Origin: Candidatus Formimonas warabiya
GTDB taxonomy: Bacteria > Bacillota > Dehalobacteriia > Dehalobacteriales > Dehalobacteriaceae
DNA: 64,000 nucleotides
Assembly (NCBI RefSeq): GCF_002777255.1
Contig: NZ_CP017634.1
Location: 4,166,903 to 4,230,902 of the forward strand
Reading direction: 5' to 3'
The notes under the pieces were generated by a model, which saw only the letters and a program-made list of their open reading frames with translations, had not been told where the DNA came from and searched no databases. Position numbers and translations under genes: made by a program. Of this stretch, positions 1-8,094 are shown piece by piece (position 1 is the stretch's first letter; every line of letters begins with the position of its first letter).

Positions 1-409
1 GATCGGGAGATGCAAGCTGAGTTTCAATGGCAGGAATCAGATCGTCCGTAATGCCTTTGTGATAGCTGTCTGTTGTGGCGATAAGCTTTTTAACCTCTGC
101 TTTATGATCTGCTTCTGTGATATCCTGCAACTCCTGTTCCATTTCGAGCACGGTATTCATTTCTTTGTTGTAGGTATCCTTAAAAGTATCCTGTCCATAG
201 GCCACATAACCGCGAATATTGGATACTGCGTTGTAAAAATGAACTTCGATATCTTTCTCAAGGGTAAGGCTTTCATTTGCCACGGTAATTGTCGCAATAT
301 TTTTTTCCGTTGACTTTGACGAAAGGATAGAGTTTACACTGATGATACCCAATAATAGTAATATGAGGGAAAACCCTAACCATATTTTTACGCCGATTTT
401 TAGCCTCAT
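1..409 (-). CDS. Methyl-accepting chemotaxis protein, N-terminal part (cut by window edge)
   Basis: This is the first ~136 residues of a second chemotaxis receptor, reading leftwards off the window. The ATG at 409-407 follows a GGAGGCGATAC ribosome site. The translation begins [17 protein letters not shown] and stays open to base 1. It aligns without gaps to the start of the complete receptor at 1457-3046 (offset 2637 bases), with scattered substitutions such as EQELQDIT against EKKLYNLM. Residues ~8-28 are a membrane segment, followed by the start of a four-helix-bundle ligand-binding domain. The signalling half is outside the window, so whether this paralogue is intact cannot be judged. It is the 5' part of copy 1 of a tandem duplication. 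Confidence 0.85.
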   Translation of the reverse strand, partial: MRLKIGVKIWLGFSLILLLLGIISVNSILSSKSTEKNIATITVANESLTLEKDIEVHFYNAVSNIRGYVAYGQDTFKDTYNKEMNTVLEMEQELQDITEADHKAEVKKLIATTDSYHKGITDDLIPAIETQLASPD

Positions 410-701
410 TGTATCGCCTCCTATGCCATTTTAAGTTGCTGTTTTAAGTCTTAATCCATTATGATACCCTTGAGGACACTCACCTCCATCTGTTTACAAA
501 TTAACCTGTATAAATTTGGATCCTGCTGGAATATTTTTCTTTATTTCGACACATTTAGACATTTTTCCTTCAATTTCGAACAAATATTCTTAATTTTGAC
601 ATTCCCGATCGATAAAAATTAAACGTTTGGAAGGACTATCAAAAGGAAATTATGGTAAATTGCAGAAAATATAAGTAGGTTCACCGAGGAGGGATAGGGG
701 A
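410..701. other. Divergent intergenic region between receptor and flavin reductase
   Basis: This region is AT-rich and non-coding. A TTGACA hexamer at 596-601 faces the reductase but no convincing -10 box follows at 17 bases (TTAAAC at 619-624). The second copy has lost the TTGACA. No structured RNA was recognised. Confidence 0.4.
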
Positions 702-1253
702 ATGAACATTTTGGCGGTTCAAGGAAGCCCTAAAAGAAATGGCAATACAGCGGCTCTTTTGCATCATTTTCTCAAAGCAATGGAGGAAGATAAAAATGTG
801 AAAATAGAACAGATCTACCTCGCCTCAAAAAATATTAAGCCGTGCATGGGGTGCGGGAAGTGCAAAAAAGCCTCTCAAGGGTGTGTGATGAAAGACGATA
901 TGCGGGAGATTTACTCAAGTCTTTTGGCGGCAGATGTGCTTGTGCTGGCATCACCCATTTACTGGTTCAATGTGACTGCGCAGACCAAGCCTTTTTTGGA
1001 TAGGATTTATGGCCTTCCAGACTATGAAAATGTGTTACAAGGGAAAAAATTTGTCCTCTTAATGACTTATTTTGACCCGGACCCCAATATTGGAGCCCGA
1101 ATTACGACGGACATGATGAAAGAAGCCTGTGCTTACGTAAAGATGGATTTTGCCAAAGTCTTGGGAGTTTGTACCGGCACTGTTTCCGTACAGGAGAATT
1201 TTCCAGCTCAAGCAGAGGCCTATCATTTAGGAAAAGCTCTTTTGGAGGAGTGA
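702..1253 (+). CDS. NADPH-dependent FMN reductase / iron-sulfur flavoprotein family
   Basis: The 183-residue cytoplasmic protein has a flavodoxin-like fold. The N-terminus ILAVQGSPKRNGNTAALL is the FMN phosphate-binding loop of the NADPH-dependent FMN reductase family (residues 3-20). PCMGCGKCKK at ~47-56 is the compact cysteine cluster typical of iron-sulfur flavoproteins of anaerobes, and SPIYWFNVTAQTKPFLDR is the conserved flavin and dimer region. The start is supported by GGAGGGATAGGGG upstream. It probably transfers electrons from ferredoxin or NAD(P)H to a flavin-dependent acceptor; the substrate is not evident. The duplicated copy at 3323-3457 has lost all but the last ~40 codons, so this is the only working copy here. 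Confidence 0.85.
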   Translation: MNILAVQGSPKRNGNTAALLHHFLKAMEEDKNVKIEQIYLASKNIKPCMGCGKCKKASQGCVMKDDMREIYSSLLAADVLVLASPIYWFNVTAQTKPFLDRIYGLPDYENVLQGKKFVLLMTYFDPDPNIGARITTDMMKEACAYVKMDFAKVLGVCTGTVSVQENFPAQAEAYHLGKALLEE

Positions 1254-1311
1254 ATCCGGTAAGTACGGGGATAATAATAAAGTATCCCTATTTGTTTTTG
1301 GGGAAGCTGTG

Positions 1312-1380
1312 ATGATGGGGAATCGGGAATCATTATTAAAAAGCCTATTATGGAGTTGATCAAAAAGAGGCCTCTGGCCT
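1312..1380 (+). pseudogene. Nitroreductase fragment (first ~20 codons, frameshifted)
   Basis: This stretch matches the start of the nitroreductase gene at 3510. One base is missing compared with the intact copy (GAATCATTATTAAAAAG here, GAATCCCTATTTAAAAAG there), which shifts the frame and leads quickly to stops. Homology ends at ~1380 where a palindromic repeat begins, and the other ~270 codons are absent. It is a dead remnant left by the duplication. Confidence 0.85.
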
Positions 1381-1437
1381 AAACCAAGGGGACGGGTCCT
1401 CTGGTCGCGTAAGCGGCAAAGGGCCCGTCCCCTTGGT
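1381..1437. repeat. Palindromic repeat (GGGGACGGG family), 15-bp perfect stem
   Basis: AACCAAGGGGACGGG at 1381-1395 is the exact reverse complement of 1423-1437, with a 27-base loop. It resembles the GGGGACAGG elements found elsewhere in the window but has ACGGG instead of ACAGG and different flanks. It lies at the join between the two duplicated segments and just after the receptor stop codon (minus strand), so it may also act as a terminator. Confidence 0.8.
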
Positions 1438-1456
1438 TCCCCTGAAAGCCTGGTCC

Positions 1457-3046
1457 CTAGATTTTAAATTGGGAAACAGACCTTTGCAGCATCTCTGCAA
1501 TATTGGCAAGTTCTTGGGTAGAGCTGGCCACTTGCTGGATGGTGGAGGCTATTTGTTCATTGTTTGCCGATAGCTGCTGGGTTCCTTCACTTGTCTGTTT
1601 GGCACCCAGTGAGATCTCTTCGATGAACTTAATATTGTGGTAAATGGTGTCAATGATATTTTCCAGAGCCGTTCCGGCTTCCGAGGCCAAATGCACCCCT
1701 TCATTCACATCTGCCGCACCTTGAGCAATGGCTTCCATGGCCAATTCAACACCTGACTGAATCTGGGTGATGAGCTGGCCTATTTCTTTGGCCGCAGCTG
1801 CCGACTGTTCTGCAAGTTTCCGCACCTCATCCGCCACTACGGCGAAGCCTCGTCCGTGCTCCCCCGCTCTGGCCGCTTCGATTGCCGCATTTAGGGCCAA
1901 AAGATTGGTCTGATCGGCAATACCGGTAATGACATCGGTGATATTCCCTACTTGTGCGGAGAGGCCGCCAAGGTTCTGAATGGAACTATTTACCTGATCG
2001 GTGGATTGAGAAATGGCCGTGATTTTCTCTGCGGTCTTTCTTACTATTTTGCCCCCCGACTCGGCCACTTCAATTACTTTATGGGACTCTGACGCGGTTA
2101 CGGTGGCATTTTCCATACTATTCTCCGCCATTGCAGCGACTTCGGTTGTGGTACTTGCTGTTTCTTCCATGGTGGCGCTTACTTCTTCCGCAGAAGCGGC
2201 CAGTTCTTCGCTGTGGGCGGCCAGGGCCTGGGAATGGGCAGCAACATCGGCCATCAAATGCCGCAGTTGGGATGCCATGCCATTTAAGGACCGGGCCAGA
2301 TCGCCTACTTCATCAGTGGATTTTACCCTAATTTCCTCCGTAAAATTACCCAGAGCAAACTGATTGGCGCCGTTCACCATGCTTAGAATGGGATTTTTTA
2401 GGGATCGGGCCAGGAATATACTTAAGCCGATGCCCAGGATCATGGCCAGAATACTGATCAGGATGGCAACAAAAATTACTTTGGAGACATATTGTTTTGT
2501 CGCAGTGATGGATTCATTGAATTCCTTTGTGTCCAGGGCGACTAATTCTTGAAGACTCTCTGTCAGCTGGTTTGTAATGAGTAACATGGTACCGGCTAGC
2601 TGGAGGACCTCTTTTTGGGCTTCTTGCATACTTTGGAAATCAGGAGATGCAAGCTGAGTTTCAATGGCAGGAATCAGATCGTCCGTAATGCCTTTGTGAT
2701 AGCTGTCTGTTGTGGCGATAAGCTTTTTAACCTCTGCTTTATGATCTGCTTCCATCAGATTATACAACTTCTTTTCCAGTTCGAGCACGGTATTCATTTC
2801 TTTGTTGTAGGTATCCTTAAAAGTACTCTGTCCATAGGCTATATAACCGCGAATATTTGATACCGCGTTGTAAAAATGAACCGCAATATCTTTCTCAAGG
2901 GTAAGGCTTTCATTTGCCACGGTAATTGTCGCAATATTTTTTTCCGTTAACTTTGACGAAAGGATAGAGTTTACACTGATAATAGCCAATAGTAGCAATA
3001 TAAGGGAAAACCCTAGCCATATTTTTACGCCGATTTTTAGCTTCAT
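1457..3046 (-). CDS. Methyl-accepting chemotaxis protein
   Basis: This is a 529-residue chemoreceptor. The start is the ATG at 3046-3044, preceded by GAGGAGGCGATACC; an upstream in-frame start at 3112 has no such site. Membrane segments lie at ~8-28 and ~190-212, with a four-helix-bundle ligand-binding domain between them, then HAMP (~213-265) and a long coiled-coil signalling domain. The hairpin tip contains [20 protein letters not shown], the CheA/CheW contact region. There is no C-terminal CheR-docking pentapeptide; the protein ends SQFKI. The ligand is unknown. No other chemotaxis genes are nearby, and a close paralogue begins at 409. Confidence 0.95.
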   Translation of the reverse strand: MKLKIGVKIWLGFSLILLLLAIISVNSILSSKLTEKNIATITVANESLTLEKDIAVHFYNAVSNIRGYIAYGQSTFKDTYNKEMNTVLELEKKLYNLMEADHKAEVKKLIATTDSYHKGITDDLIPAIETQLASPDFQSMQEAQKEVLQLAGTMLLITNQLTESLQELVALDTKEFNESITATKQYVSKVIFVAILISILAMILGIGLSIFLARSLKNPILSMVNGANQFALGNFTEEIRVKSTDEVGDLARSLNGMASQLRHLMADVAAHSQALAAHSEELAASAEEVSATMEETASTTTEVAAMAENSMENATVTASESHKVIEVAESGGKIVRKTAEKITAISQSTDQVNSSIQNLGGLSAQVGNITDVITGIADQTNLLALNAAIEAARAGEHGRGFAVVADEVRKLAEQSAAAAKEIGQLITQIQSGVELAMEAIAQGAADVNEGVHLASEAGTALENIIDTIYHNIKFIEEISLGAKQTSEGTQQLSANNEQIASTIQQVASSTQELANIAEMLQRSVSQFKI

Positions 3047-3575
3047 GGTATCGCCTCCTCTGATATTTTCAGTCTTCATTGATTTTACCCTCGAGAAAAT
3101 ACTCACCTCCATCTGTTCATGAATAATGAAGTCGGTTTCATTTTGCCTATAGATTATGGATACATGGATACTTGGATATTTTTCTTAATTTCAACACATT
3201 TAAACAGTTTTCCTGCTTTTTTGCAAAACAAATATTCTTAATTTGGATATTTCCTGATCGATAAAAATTAATCACCGGAAAGGGCTATCAAAAGGAAATT
3301 CTGGTAAATTGCAGAAAGTATACACGTAAAGATGGATTTTACCAAAGTCTTGGGAGTTTGTACCGGCACTGTTTCCGTTTCCGTACAGGAGAATTTTCCA
3401 GCCCAAGCAGGGGCCTATAATTTAGGAAAAGCTCTTTTGCAGGAGTTAATCCGCTAAGTACGGGGTAATAATAAAGCAGGTATCCATATTTGTTTTTGGG
3501 GAGGTTGTGATGATGGGGAATCAGGAATCCCTATTTAAAAAGCCTATTACGGAGGTGATCGAAAAGAGGATCTCT
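2638..3575. repeat. Segmental tandem duplication, copy 2
   Basis: This is the second copy of the receptor / reductase / nitroreductase segment, displaced by ~2.64 kb. Compared with copy 1 it has a deletion of about 450 bases that joins GGTAAATTGCAGAAA directly to ACGTAAAGATGGATTT and so removes the reductase start and most of its body. It also carries a 6-base duplication (GTTTCCGTTTCC) in the reductase remnant. The receptor and nitroreductase are intact in this copy. Confidence 0.85.
3323..3457 (+). pseudogene. FMN reductase fragment (last ~43 codons)
   Basis: This matches the 3' end of the gene at 702-1253 (KMDFAKVLGVCTGTVSVQENF region) with an added Val-Ser from a 6-base tandem duplication. 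It ends at TAA 3455-3457 rather than at the original stop. There is no start codon or N-terminal flavin-binding loop. It is a deletion remnant just upstream of the nitroreductase and now effectively forms its leader. Confidence 0.85.
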
Positions 3576-4376
3576 GTCCGGACCTATCTGGAGCAGCCTT
3601 TGACACCGGACATAAAGGACCGGCTGCAGGCGGCTTTTTCATCCATAACCGGACCCTTCCGGGTGCCGGTCAGGTTTGTCCTGATGGAAAGTGATCTGGT
3701 TTTAAAGGAAGCAAATGTGAGGCTGGGAACCTACGGTGTAATCAAAGGAGCCTCTGCATATGTGGCCGCGGCCGTGAAAAAGGCGGATAGAAACCTGGAG
3801 GAATTGGGTTACACTCTGGAAGAACTGATTCTGTATGCCGCATCTTTAGGGTTGGGCACCTGCTGGCTGGGGGGTACCTTTAAAAAAAGCCAGTTTGCCC
3901 AAGCCGTAAAATTGAAAAATGACGAAATCCTGCCCTGTGTCACCCCGATAGGATATCCCAGCAGCCGCAAACGTATCCTAGACTCCGTGATGCGGTTTTC
4001 CGCCGGGTCCAAAAACAGAAAAGAGTGGAGGGAACTTTTTTTTCTCCATGATTTCGCTACCCCTTTGACCCAAGAGGAGGCGGGAAAATACGCAGTACCT
4101 CTGGAAATGCTCCGCCTGGCACCCTCCGCCTCGAATAAACAGCCTTGGCGGATCGTTAAGGATGATCACGGCTATCATTTCTTTCTCCAACACACCAAAG
4201 GTTATGCGGAGCACCTGGCCTACGATTTGCAGCGGGTGGACATGGGAATTGCCATGTGCCATTTTGCCTTAACGGCAAAAGAGACCGGTATGGGCGGAAG
4301 ATGGGAAATGAACGAGCCGGGTATGGGGAATATCCCCCACAACACGGAGTATCTTGTCAGTTGGAGGGAAACTTAA
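3510..4376 (+). CDS. Nitroreductase-family protein (TM1586-like)
   Basis: The protein has ~288 residues. The start is one of GTG 3507, ATG 3510 or ATG 3513; GGGGAGG at 3497-3503 gives the best spacing to ATG 3510. Two nitroreductase-like half domains are visible: VIEKRISVRTYLEQPLTPD (~12-30) with YTLEELILYAASLGLGTCWLGG (~105-126), and MLRLAPSASNKQPWRIV (~200-217), the FMN-binding signature. This two-lobed arrangement resembles the putative TM nitroreductase family rather than the short NfsA/NfsB type. It is probably a flavin-dependent, NAD(P)H-linked reductase; the substrate is unknown. It was once paired with an FMN reductase, as the duplicated segment shows. Confidence 0.85.
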   Translation: MMGNQESLFKKPITEVIEKRISVRTYLEQPLTPDIKDRLQAAFSSITGPFRVPVRFVLMESDLVLKEANVRLGTYGVIKGASAYVAAAVKKADRNLEELGYTLEELILYAASLGLGTCWLGGTFKKSQFAQAVKLKNDEILPCVTPIGYPSSRKRILDSVMRFSAGSKNRKEWRELFFLHDFATPLTQEEAGKYAVPLEMLRLAPSASNKQPWRIVKDDHGYHFFLQHTKGYAEHLAYDLQRVDMGIAMCHFALTAKETGMGGRWEMNEPGMGNIPHNTEYLVSWRET

Positions 4377-4430
4377 TAAAGCGGGATGGGAAAAGGAAAA
4401 ACAAAAATTTGATGAAGGGGGAAAGTAAGC

Positions 4431-4793
4431 ATGAAATTTTGTTGGACCACATTAAGGGTGAAGAATCTGGAGGAATCTTTAAAATTTTATCAGGAAATTG
4501 TTGGCCTGAAAGTGGAAAGAAAATTTTCGGCCGGACCCGGAACGGAGATCGTATTTCTGGGGGACGGGGAAACAAAGGTGGAACTGATCGGTAACGGAAC
4601 CAATCAAGAAGTAAACATGGGAGAGGATATCTCCCTGGGATTTGAAGTCGGCTCAGTGGATGAAATGTTCAACGTTGTGAAAGAAAAGGGGATCGAGATT
4701 CATAGCGGACCGTTTCAGCCCAATCCGCACGTAAAGTTTTTCTTTGTCAGGGATCCCAACGGATTAAAAATTCAATTTGTGGAAAACATGTAG
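4431..4793 (+). CDS. VOC-family protein (glyoxalase / dioxygenase-like)
   Basis: The protein has 120 residues and one vicinal-oxygen-chelate domain with two beta-alpha-beta-beta-beta units. CWTTLRVKNLEESLKFYQEIVGLKV at the N-terminus and FFVRDPNGLKIQFVENM at the C-terminus are typical, with the final Glu of IQFVE at a usual metal-ligand position. RBS GGGGGAAAG precedes the ATG. It lies 54 bases after the nitroreductase and is probably co-transcribed with it up to the terminator at 4811. Family members range from glyoxalase I to fosfomycin-resistance enzymes; no specific substrate can be assigned. Confidence 0.85.
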   Translation: MKFCWTTLRVKNLEESLKFYQEIVGLKVERKFSAGPGTEIVFLGDGETKVELIGNGTNQEVNMGEDISLGFEVGSVDEMFNVVKEKGIEIHSGPFQPNPHVKFFFVRDPNGLKIQFVENM

Positions 4794-4810
4794 TTCCGTC
4801 ATAAATTTCA

Positions 4811-4839
4811 AGCATCTTCTTACGAGAAGATGCTTTTTT
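4811..4839 (+). terminator. Rho-independent terminator after VOC gene
   Basis: AGCATCTTCT-TACG-AGAAGATGCT is a 10-bp perfect stem with a tetraloop, followed by TTTTTT. Confidence 0.9.
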
Positions 4840-4878
4840 CATGCATTGACCCGGGCCAAGTCTCGCGTGGACAATTCA

Positions 4879-4906
4879 GCATGTGCTTGAAGTCCGGGTT
4901 TTTTTA
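4879..4906 (+). terminator. Second hairpin with T-tract
   Basis: GGAC...GTCC encloses an inner TTCAGCA/TGCTTGAA pairing, and the hairpin is followed by GGGTTTTTTTATTTT. It can pair further with ACCCGG at 4849-4854 (CCGGGT at 4894-4899). It is either a backup terminator or the end of a short structured RNA; no known RNA family was recognised. Confidence 0.55.
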
Positions 4907-5004
4907 TTTTAGTGACTCCCTATGTTTTTACATCGGATCAAAGGCGGCGGCACAAAAAGAAGTTTATTTGGATGAAACTGGAAAGGAAAAATTGGGCCAC
5001 ATAC

Positions 5005-5067
5005 ATTGCATTATATAGTATAATATGTTACAATGCATAAAGTAATAATGTATATTGCATAATATAG
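5005..5067. promoter_or_regulatory. Operator-like direct repeats upstream of PadR gene
   Basis: ATTGCATTATATAG (5005-5018) recurs as ATTGCATAATATAG (5054-5067), with an inverted half-copy (CAATGCAT) at about 5031. TATA-rich boxes such as TATAATATG lie between them. PadR regulators usually autoregulate through TA-rich dyads near their own promoter, so this is a likely autoregulatory site. That function is inference. Confidence 0.5.
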
Positions 5068-5098
5068 ATAAGAGGGAATAGGAAAGGAGGCAGAAATA

Positions 5099-5440
5099 TT
5101 GGAAATCGAGAAGGAAATGCTCAAGGGATACATCGATATCATTATTCTTTCCATGCTTTATGGAGATGACCTGTATGGCTATGAGCTTGGCAAGCGGGTC
5201 AAGGAACAAACGCAAAATAATTTTGAGCTTAAAGAGGGCACCTTATATCTTGCCTTCAAACGGTTGGAGCAGAGCGGCCTGATTGAATCCTACTGGGGTG
5301 AAGAAAGTATTGGCGGCAGGCGCAAGTATTACCGGCTCCTGCCGGAAGGGCGCAGGCATCTGTCCCAACGCAAGCGGGAATGGGAGCATCTCAAAAGAAT
5401 TATGGATTTATTTTTGAAAGGAGTAGATATTCATGAGTGA
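5099..5440 (+). CDS. PadR-family transcriptional regulator
   Basis: This is a 113-residue winged-helix repressor. The start is TTG at 5099, eight bases after AAAGGAGG (5083-5090); the first ATG is six codons later and has no better site. LKGYIDIIILSMLYGDDLYGYEL (9-31), KEGTLYLAFKRLEQSGLIESYW and GGRRKYYRLLPEGRRHL are the standard PadR helices and wing. It overlaps the next gene by 8 bases, the usual architecture in which PadR controls an adjacent membrane-protein gene. A second pair of this type is at 20635-22262. Confidence 0.92.
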   Translation: MEIEKEMLKGYIDIIILSMLYGDDLYGYELGKRVKEQTQNNFELKEGTLYLAFKRLEQSGLIESYWGEESIGGRRKYYRLLPEGRRHLSQRKREWEHLKRIMDLFLKGVDIHE

Positions 5441-6029
5441 GCATATGCTGGACCGTGAGACGATGCGGAAAATTGATAAGCTGGTGGAGCGCGTGGCCCG
5501 AAAAGCAGGTTATTCCGGGCAGGAAGAGATGACCTACAAGGAACACCTTCAGGCTAAGTTCGAGCAACAGCGCGATAAGCTGGAACGAAAATTTCAAAAG
5601 TATCGCCACAAATTCAACCTGAAATCGAGAAGAACGGACTTTGCCGAGGAGATTAAAACCTATTTGCGGGACGGACTGGTTGACCTTATGAAAGAAGGCT
5701 ATTCGGAAGAGGAAGCCCTGAAAATGACCATGGATAAATTCGACGAGGCGGAGCTCAACAGCAGTTTTGAAGAGTTTATGCGGGAATTTGACGGTTTTGG
5801 CATGGAGGAATATGTGCAGTTGGATAAGTGGTATCGGGAAAACGGCGATGCCATCGGCCTTTTTTATGGGGCTTTTCTGATCCTGGGGCTTACCCTGGGG
5901 GCCTTTTTCGGTTATCTCGGCGGTCATAGCCTGGTAAGTACAGGCATTGGGCTTGCTGTAGGGTGCGGGGCCGGCATCGGTTTAGGACTTTTAAGCAATG
6001 GCATCATTGTATTGATCAAAAGGAAATAA
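5433..6029 (+). CDS. Membrane protein with permease-prefix-like N-terminus, PadR partner
   Basis: The protein has 198 residues. A charged N-terminal half (~1-130) contains helices typical of the 'permease prefix' segment that follows PadR genes, including LRDGLVDLMKEGYSEEEALKMTMDKFDEAEL (a short repeat also seen in the partner at 20970). Two membrane segments follow: AIGLFYGAFLILGLTLGAFFGYL and GIGLAVGCGAGIGLGLLSNGIIVLI. It probably acts at the cytoplasmic membrane as an envelope-stress or transport-related protein regulated by PadR. No catalytic motif is visible. Confidence 0.75.
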   Translation: MSEHMLDRETMRKIDKLVERVARKAGYSGQEEMTYKEHLQAKFEQQRDKLERKFQKYRHKFNLKSRRTDFAEEIKTYLRDGLVDLMKEGYSEEEALKMTMDKFDEAELNSSFEEFMREFDGFGMEEYVQLDKWYRENGDAIGLFYGAFLILGLTLGAFFGYLGGHSLVSTGIGLAVGCGAGIGLGLLSNGIIVLIKRK

Positions 6030-6074
6030 GCTTGTTGATAAACCCCCATCTACGTTATGAAGGCCATGGATGGG

Positions 6075-6109
6075 AATAAACGAAAAGCCCTGAGGGCTTT
6101 TCGTTTATT
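6075..6109. terminator. Bidirectional terminator between convergent genes
   Basis: AATAAACGAAAAGCCC-TGA-GGGCTTTTCGTTTATT is a 16-bp stem with A/T flanks on both sides. It overlaps the stop codon of the minus-strand DUF4153 gene (6105-6107) and ends the PadR operon on the plus strand. Confidence 0.9.
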
Positions 6110-7940
6110 TCACCGTCAGGAAAACTTCTCCTTCCATGTTTTCTATCTTGAGCTGATTATTCTCGGGAATCACTGATCCGTTGATATTGTTAAAGATAAT
6201 CATGATTTTGAGGGTATCGGTCTCATCGGTGAGAATGGCTCTTTCCGAACTGGAGGAATTGGTGCCGGGCTTCATTCCTCCTTCTATATTGGTGCCATAT
6301 TTGGCATAGAGGGGCTGAACATAGTTCATTAAATCATATTGGTAGATTCTATCCCCGTTTTTAAACAGGAGCAGGTGATATTGGGGGTCAAGGGCTAACT
6401 TCACTTTTCCCTTTTCAGTATCGATTTCTTTTTCATAGATATTCTCGTTGCCGGATGAATAGGTAAAAGCTTCCAAGGGGAAGAAGGTCTCATATCCCGA
6501 AATTTTTACAGGCACGGTCCGGTCCCAATTGTAGGAGAAGTAATTCCCCGCTCTGCCGTCCGGGTAAACCTGCTCAAACCCAAAAACATCCTTCATCTGA
6601 TCCATGGTAAAGTTGGGGGGAAGGTATTTCAGATCACTGAGTTCATGGGACTGGTCAAAGTAGCGCAATACGCCGCTGATTTCCTGCTGGTCCAGGATTT
6701 CCACGACACGGTTGTTCTTGACTACTTGACCGTTCTGGATCAGGTCATACTTGGAGGCAATCTGGACAAACCGGTTGCTCTGACTCATTTTGGACACTTC
6801 AAAGGCATTCCAGGGCCCGATAACGGTTAAAAGAGCGACCAGGGCCAGGCTGGCCGGAAGCACGGTATTGTTTTTCCCTTTGCTGAAGTTCAGGAAAATC
6901 ATAATCGCGGTCGCCCATAAACCGATGACCAGGATAAAATACCTGTTTTCCGTAAAGCCGAATTGGCCGATGCGCATGCCGATGGAGATAAACATCATGC
7001 CCAGCAGGGGAAAGATTAGTTTAGTAAAGCCCGTGGTAAAGACCTTGACCCATTTGTTCTCCTCCCGAAAGGGCGTGGCCAGAAAGATGGCGGCAATTCC
7101 TGCAGCCGTATAGGAAACGACCAGGTAAGAAACAATGCCTTTCGGCCAGACCTGGGTGACGATAATTTTGCTGAAATAGGCATATAAGACAATGGTGTAA
7201 ATGGTAATGATGGGCAAAACAATATAGAGGAGCATGATTTTGATTACTTTATTGAAATGCTCTCTGGTAAAACTATCCTTCAAGCAGGGCAAATTAGAGA
7301 GAAAATGGAGCGGGGCAAAAATTGTCCAGGCTAAAACCCAGGTATCCGCGTAAAGGCGGGAATCCATGCCGCTGTATAGCAGGGATTTGACGGCAAACAG
7401 GGTGGCTACCAGCCCTAAAGCCAGCACAACGGTAAAAAAGGCGGTTGTCGCGGCCCCGGTAATAATACTGGTGACATAAATCTCAAAATGATCCCTTTTG
7501 GGGAGGTAGGGAATAAAGAAAAAGGACAGGGTCATGGCCAGGGTGAGCAGCAACAGCCGGGTTACCGGGACCATATCGGTATCGGGGAACAAAAACAGGT
7601 AGTACAGGTACAGGAAAGCCAGCTCTGCCAGCCAGGTGCCGATCTGGAAGAGAAGATATTTTTCTTTCCCTAACCGCTCCAATAGCAGGGAGACGCTTAA
7701 GGAAAAGGGGACACCCAGAGCCAGCACACCGCTGATCCGGTCAAGAATGGTATTGATCTCTTTCAGCTTTTCATAAGGAGTTTCGATGCGATAAATAAGG
7801 ATGGCCGCAAGCCCCAGAAACATAAGGAGCGGAATGGGAAAGCGGCGGAAAGTCGTGGAGACGGCCTGAAGACCAATTCTGGCATACCTGCGCAAGGCGG
7901 GTGTTACCACTTTTACATCACCTCGTTTAAATTTTACCAT
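6105..7940 (-). CDS. DUF4153-type multi-pass membrane protein
   Basis: The protein has about 611 residues. The ATG at 7940 was chosen; TTG at 7943 and GTG at about residue 11 (behind GAGGTGATG) are alternatives because no strong ribosome site precedes the ATG. Roughly the first 390 residues hold about ten hydrophobic segments (for example IPLLMFLGLAAILIY and YLLFQIGTWLAELAFLYLYYLFLF). The last ~220 residues are polar and probably extracytoplasmic, with NYFSYNWD and YQYDLMNYVQPLYAKYG. Length and layout match DUF4153, whose function is unknown. Its expression appears independent of both neighbours. Confidence 0.75.
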   Translation of the reverse strand: MVKFKRGDVKVVTPALRRYARIGLQAVSTTFRRFPIPLLMFLGLAAILIYRIETPYEKLKEINTILDRISGVLALGVPFSLSVSLLLERLGKEKYLLFQIGTWLAELAFLYLYYLFLFPDTDMVPVTRLLLLTLAMTLSFFFIPYLPKRDHFEIYVTSIITGAATTAFFTVVLALGLVATLFAVKSLLYSGMDSRLYADTWVLAWTIFAPLHFLSNLPCLKDSFTREHFNKVIKIMLLYIVLPIITIYTIVLYAYFSKIIVTQVWPKGIVSYLVVSYTAAGIAAIFLATPFREENKWVKVFTTGFTKLIFPLLGMMFISIGMRIGQFGFTENRYFILVIGLWATAIMIFLNFSKGKNNTVLPASLALVALLTVIGPWNAFEVSKMSQSNRFVQIASKYDLIQNGQVVKNNRVVEILDQQEISGVLRYFDQSHELSDLKYLPPNFTMDQMKDVFGFEQVYPDGRAGNYFSYNWDRTVPVKISGYETFFPLEAFTYSSGNENIYEKEIDTEKGKVKLALDPQYHLLLFKNGDRIYQYDLMNYVQPLYAKYGTNIEGGMKPGTNSSSSERAILTDETDTLKIMIIFNNINGSVIPENNQLKIENMEGEVFLTVK

Positions 7941-8040
7941 CAATGATTAAATTATACAGGCTCATCATAAAACCCTTCCCTAAGCGGAAGAAACCGTCAA
8001 CAACTGCAAAGCAAAATTTTTTCCGCCGTATCATAGACGA

Positions 8041-8077
8041 AAAGCAAGCGAAGATAGTTCCCCGCTTGCTTTTTTAT
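8041..8077. terminator. Hairpin downstream of binding-protein gene
   Basis: AAAGCAAGCG (8041-8050) pairs with CGCTTGCTTT (8063-8072). The long T-run is on the plus-strand side (TTTTTTATTTTT), and only a short one follows on the minus strand. Its position just 3' of the minus-strand binding-protein gene makes termination of that gene the likely role. Confidence 0.65.
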
Positions 8078-8094
8078 TTTTCCTTCCTGTCTCT

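Larger units (their letters stand above)
1..1380. repeat. Segmental tandem duplication, copy 1
   Basis: Bases 1-1380 are homologous in order and orientation to 2638-~3575. Shared segments are the receptor 5' part (1-409 and 2638-3046), the divergent intergenic region (for example TCGATAAAAATTAA near 610 and 3257), the reductase 3' end (1133-1253 and 3325-3457) and the nitroreductase 5' end (1309-1378 and 3507-3572). Homology stops at 1380, exactly where the 15-bp hairpin arm at 1381 begins. This copy keeps an intact reductase and a broken nitroreductase. Confidence 0.85.

Noticed and set aside
2013-2860. Plus-strand open frames opposite the chemotaxis receptor
   Set aside because: They are antisense shadows of the receptor; no ribosome sites and no family likeness.
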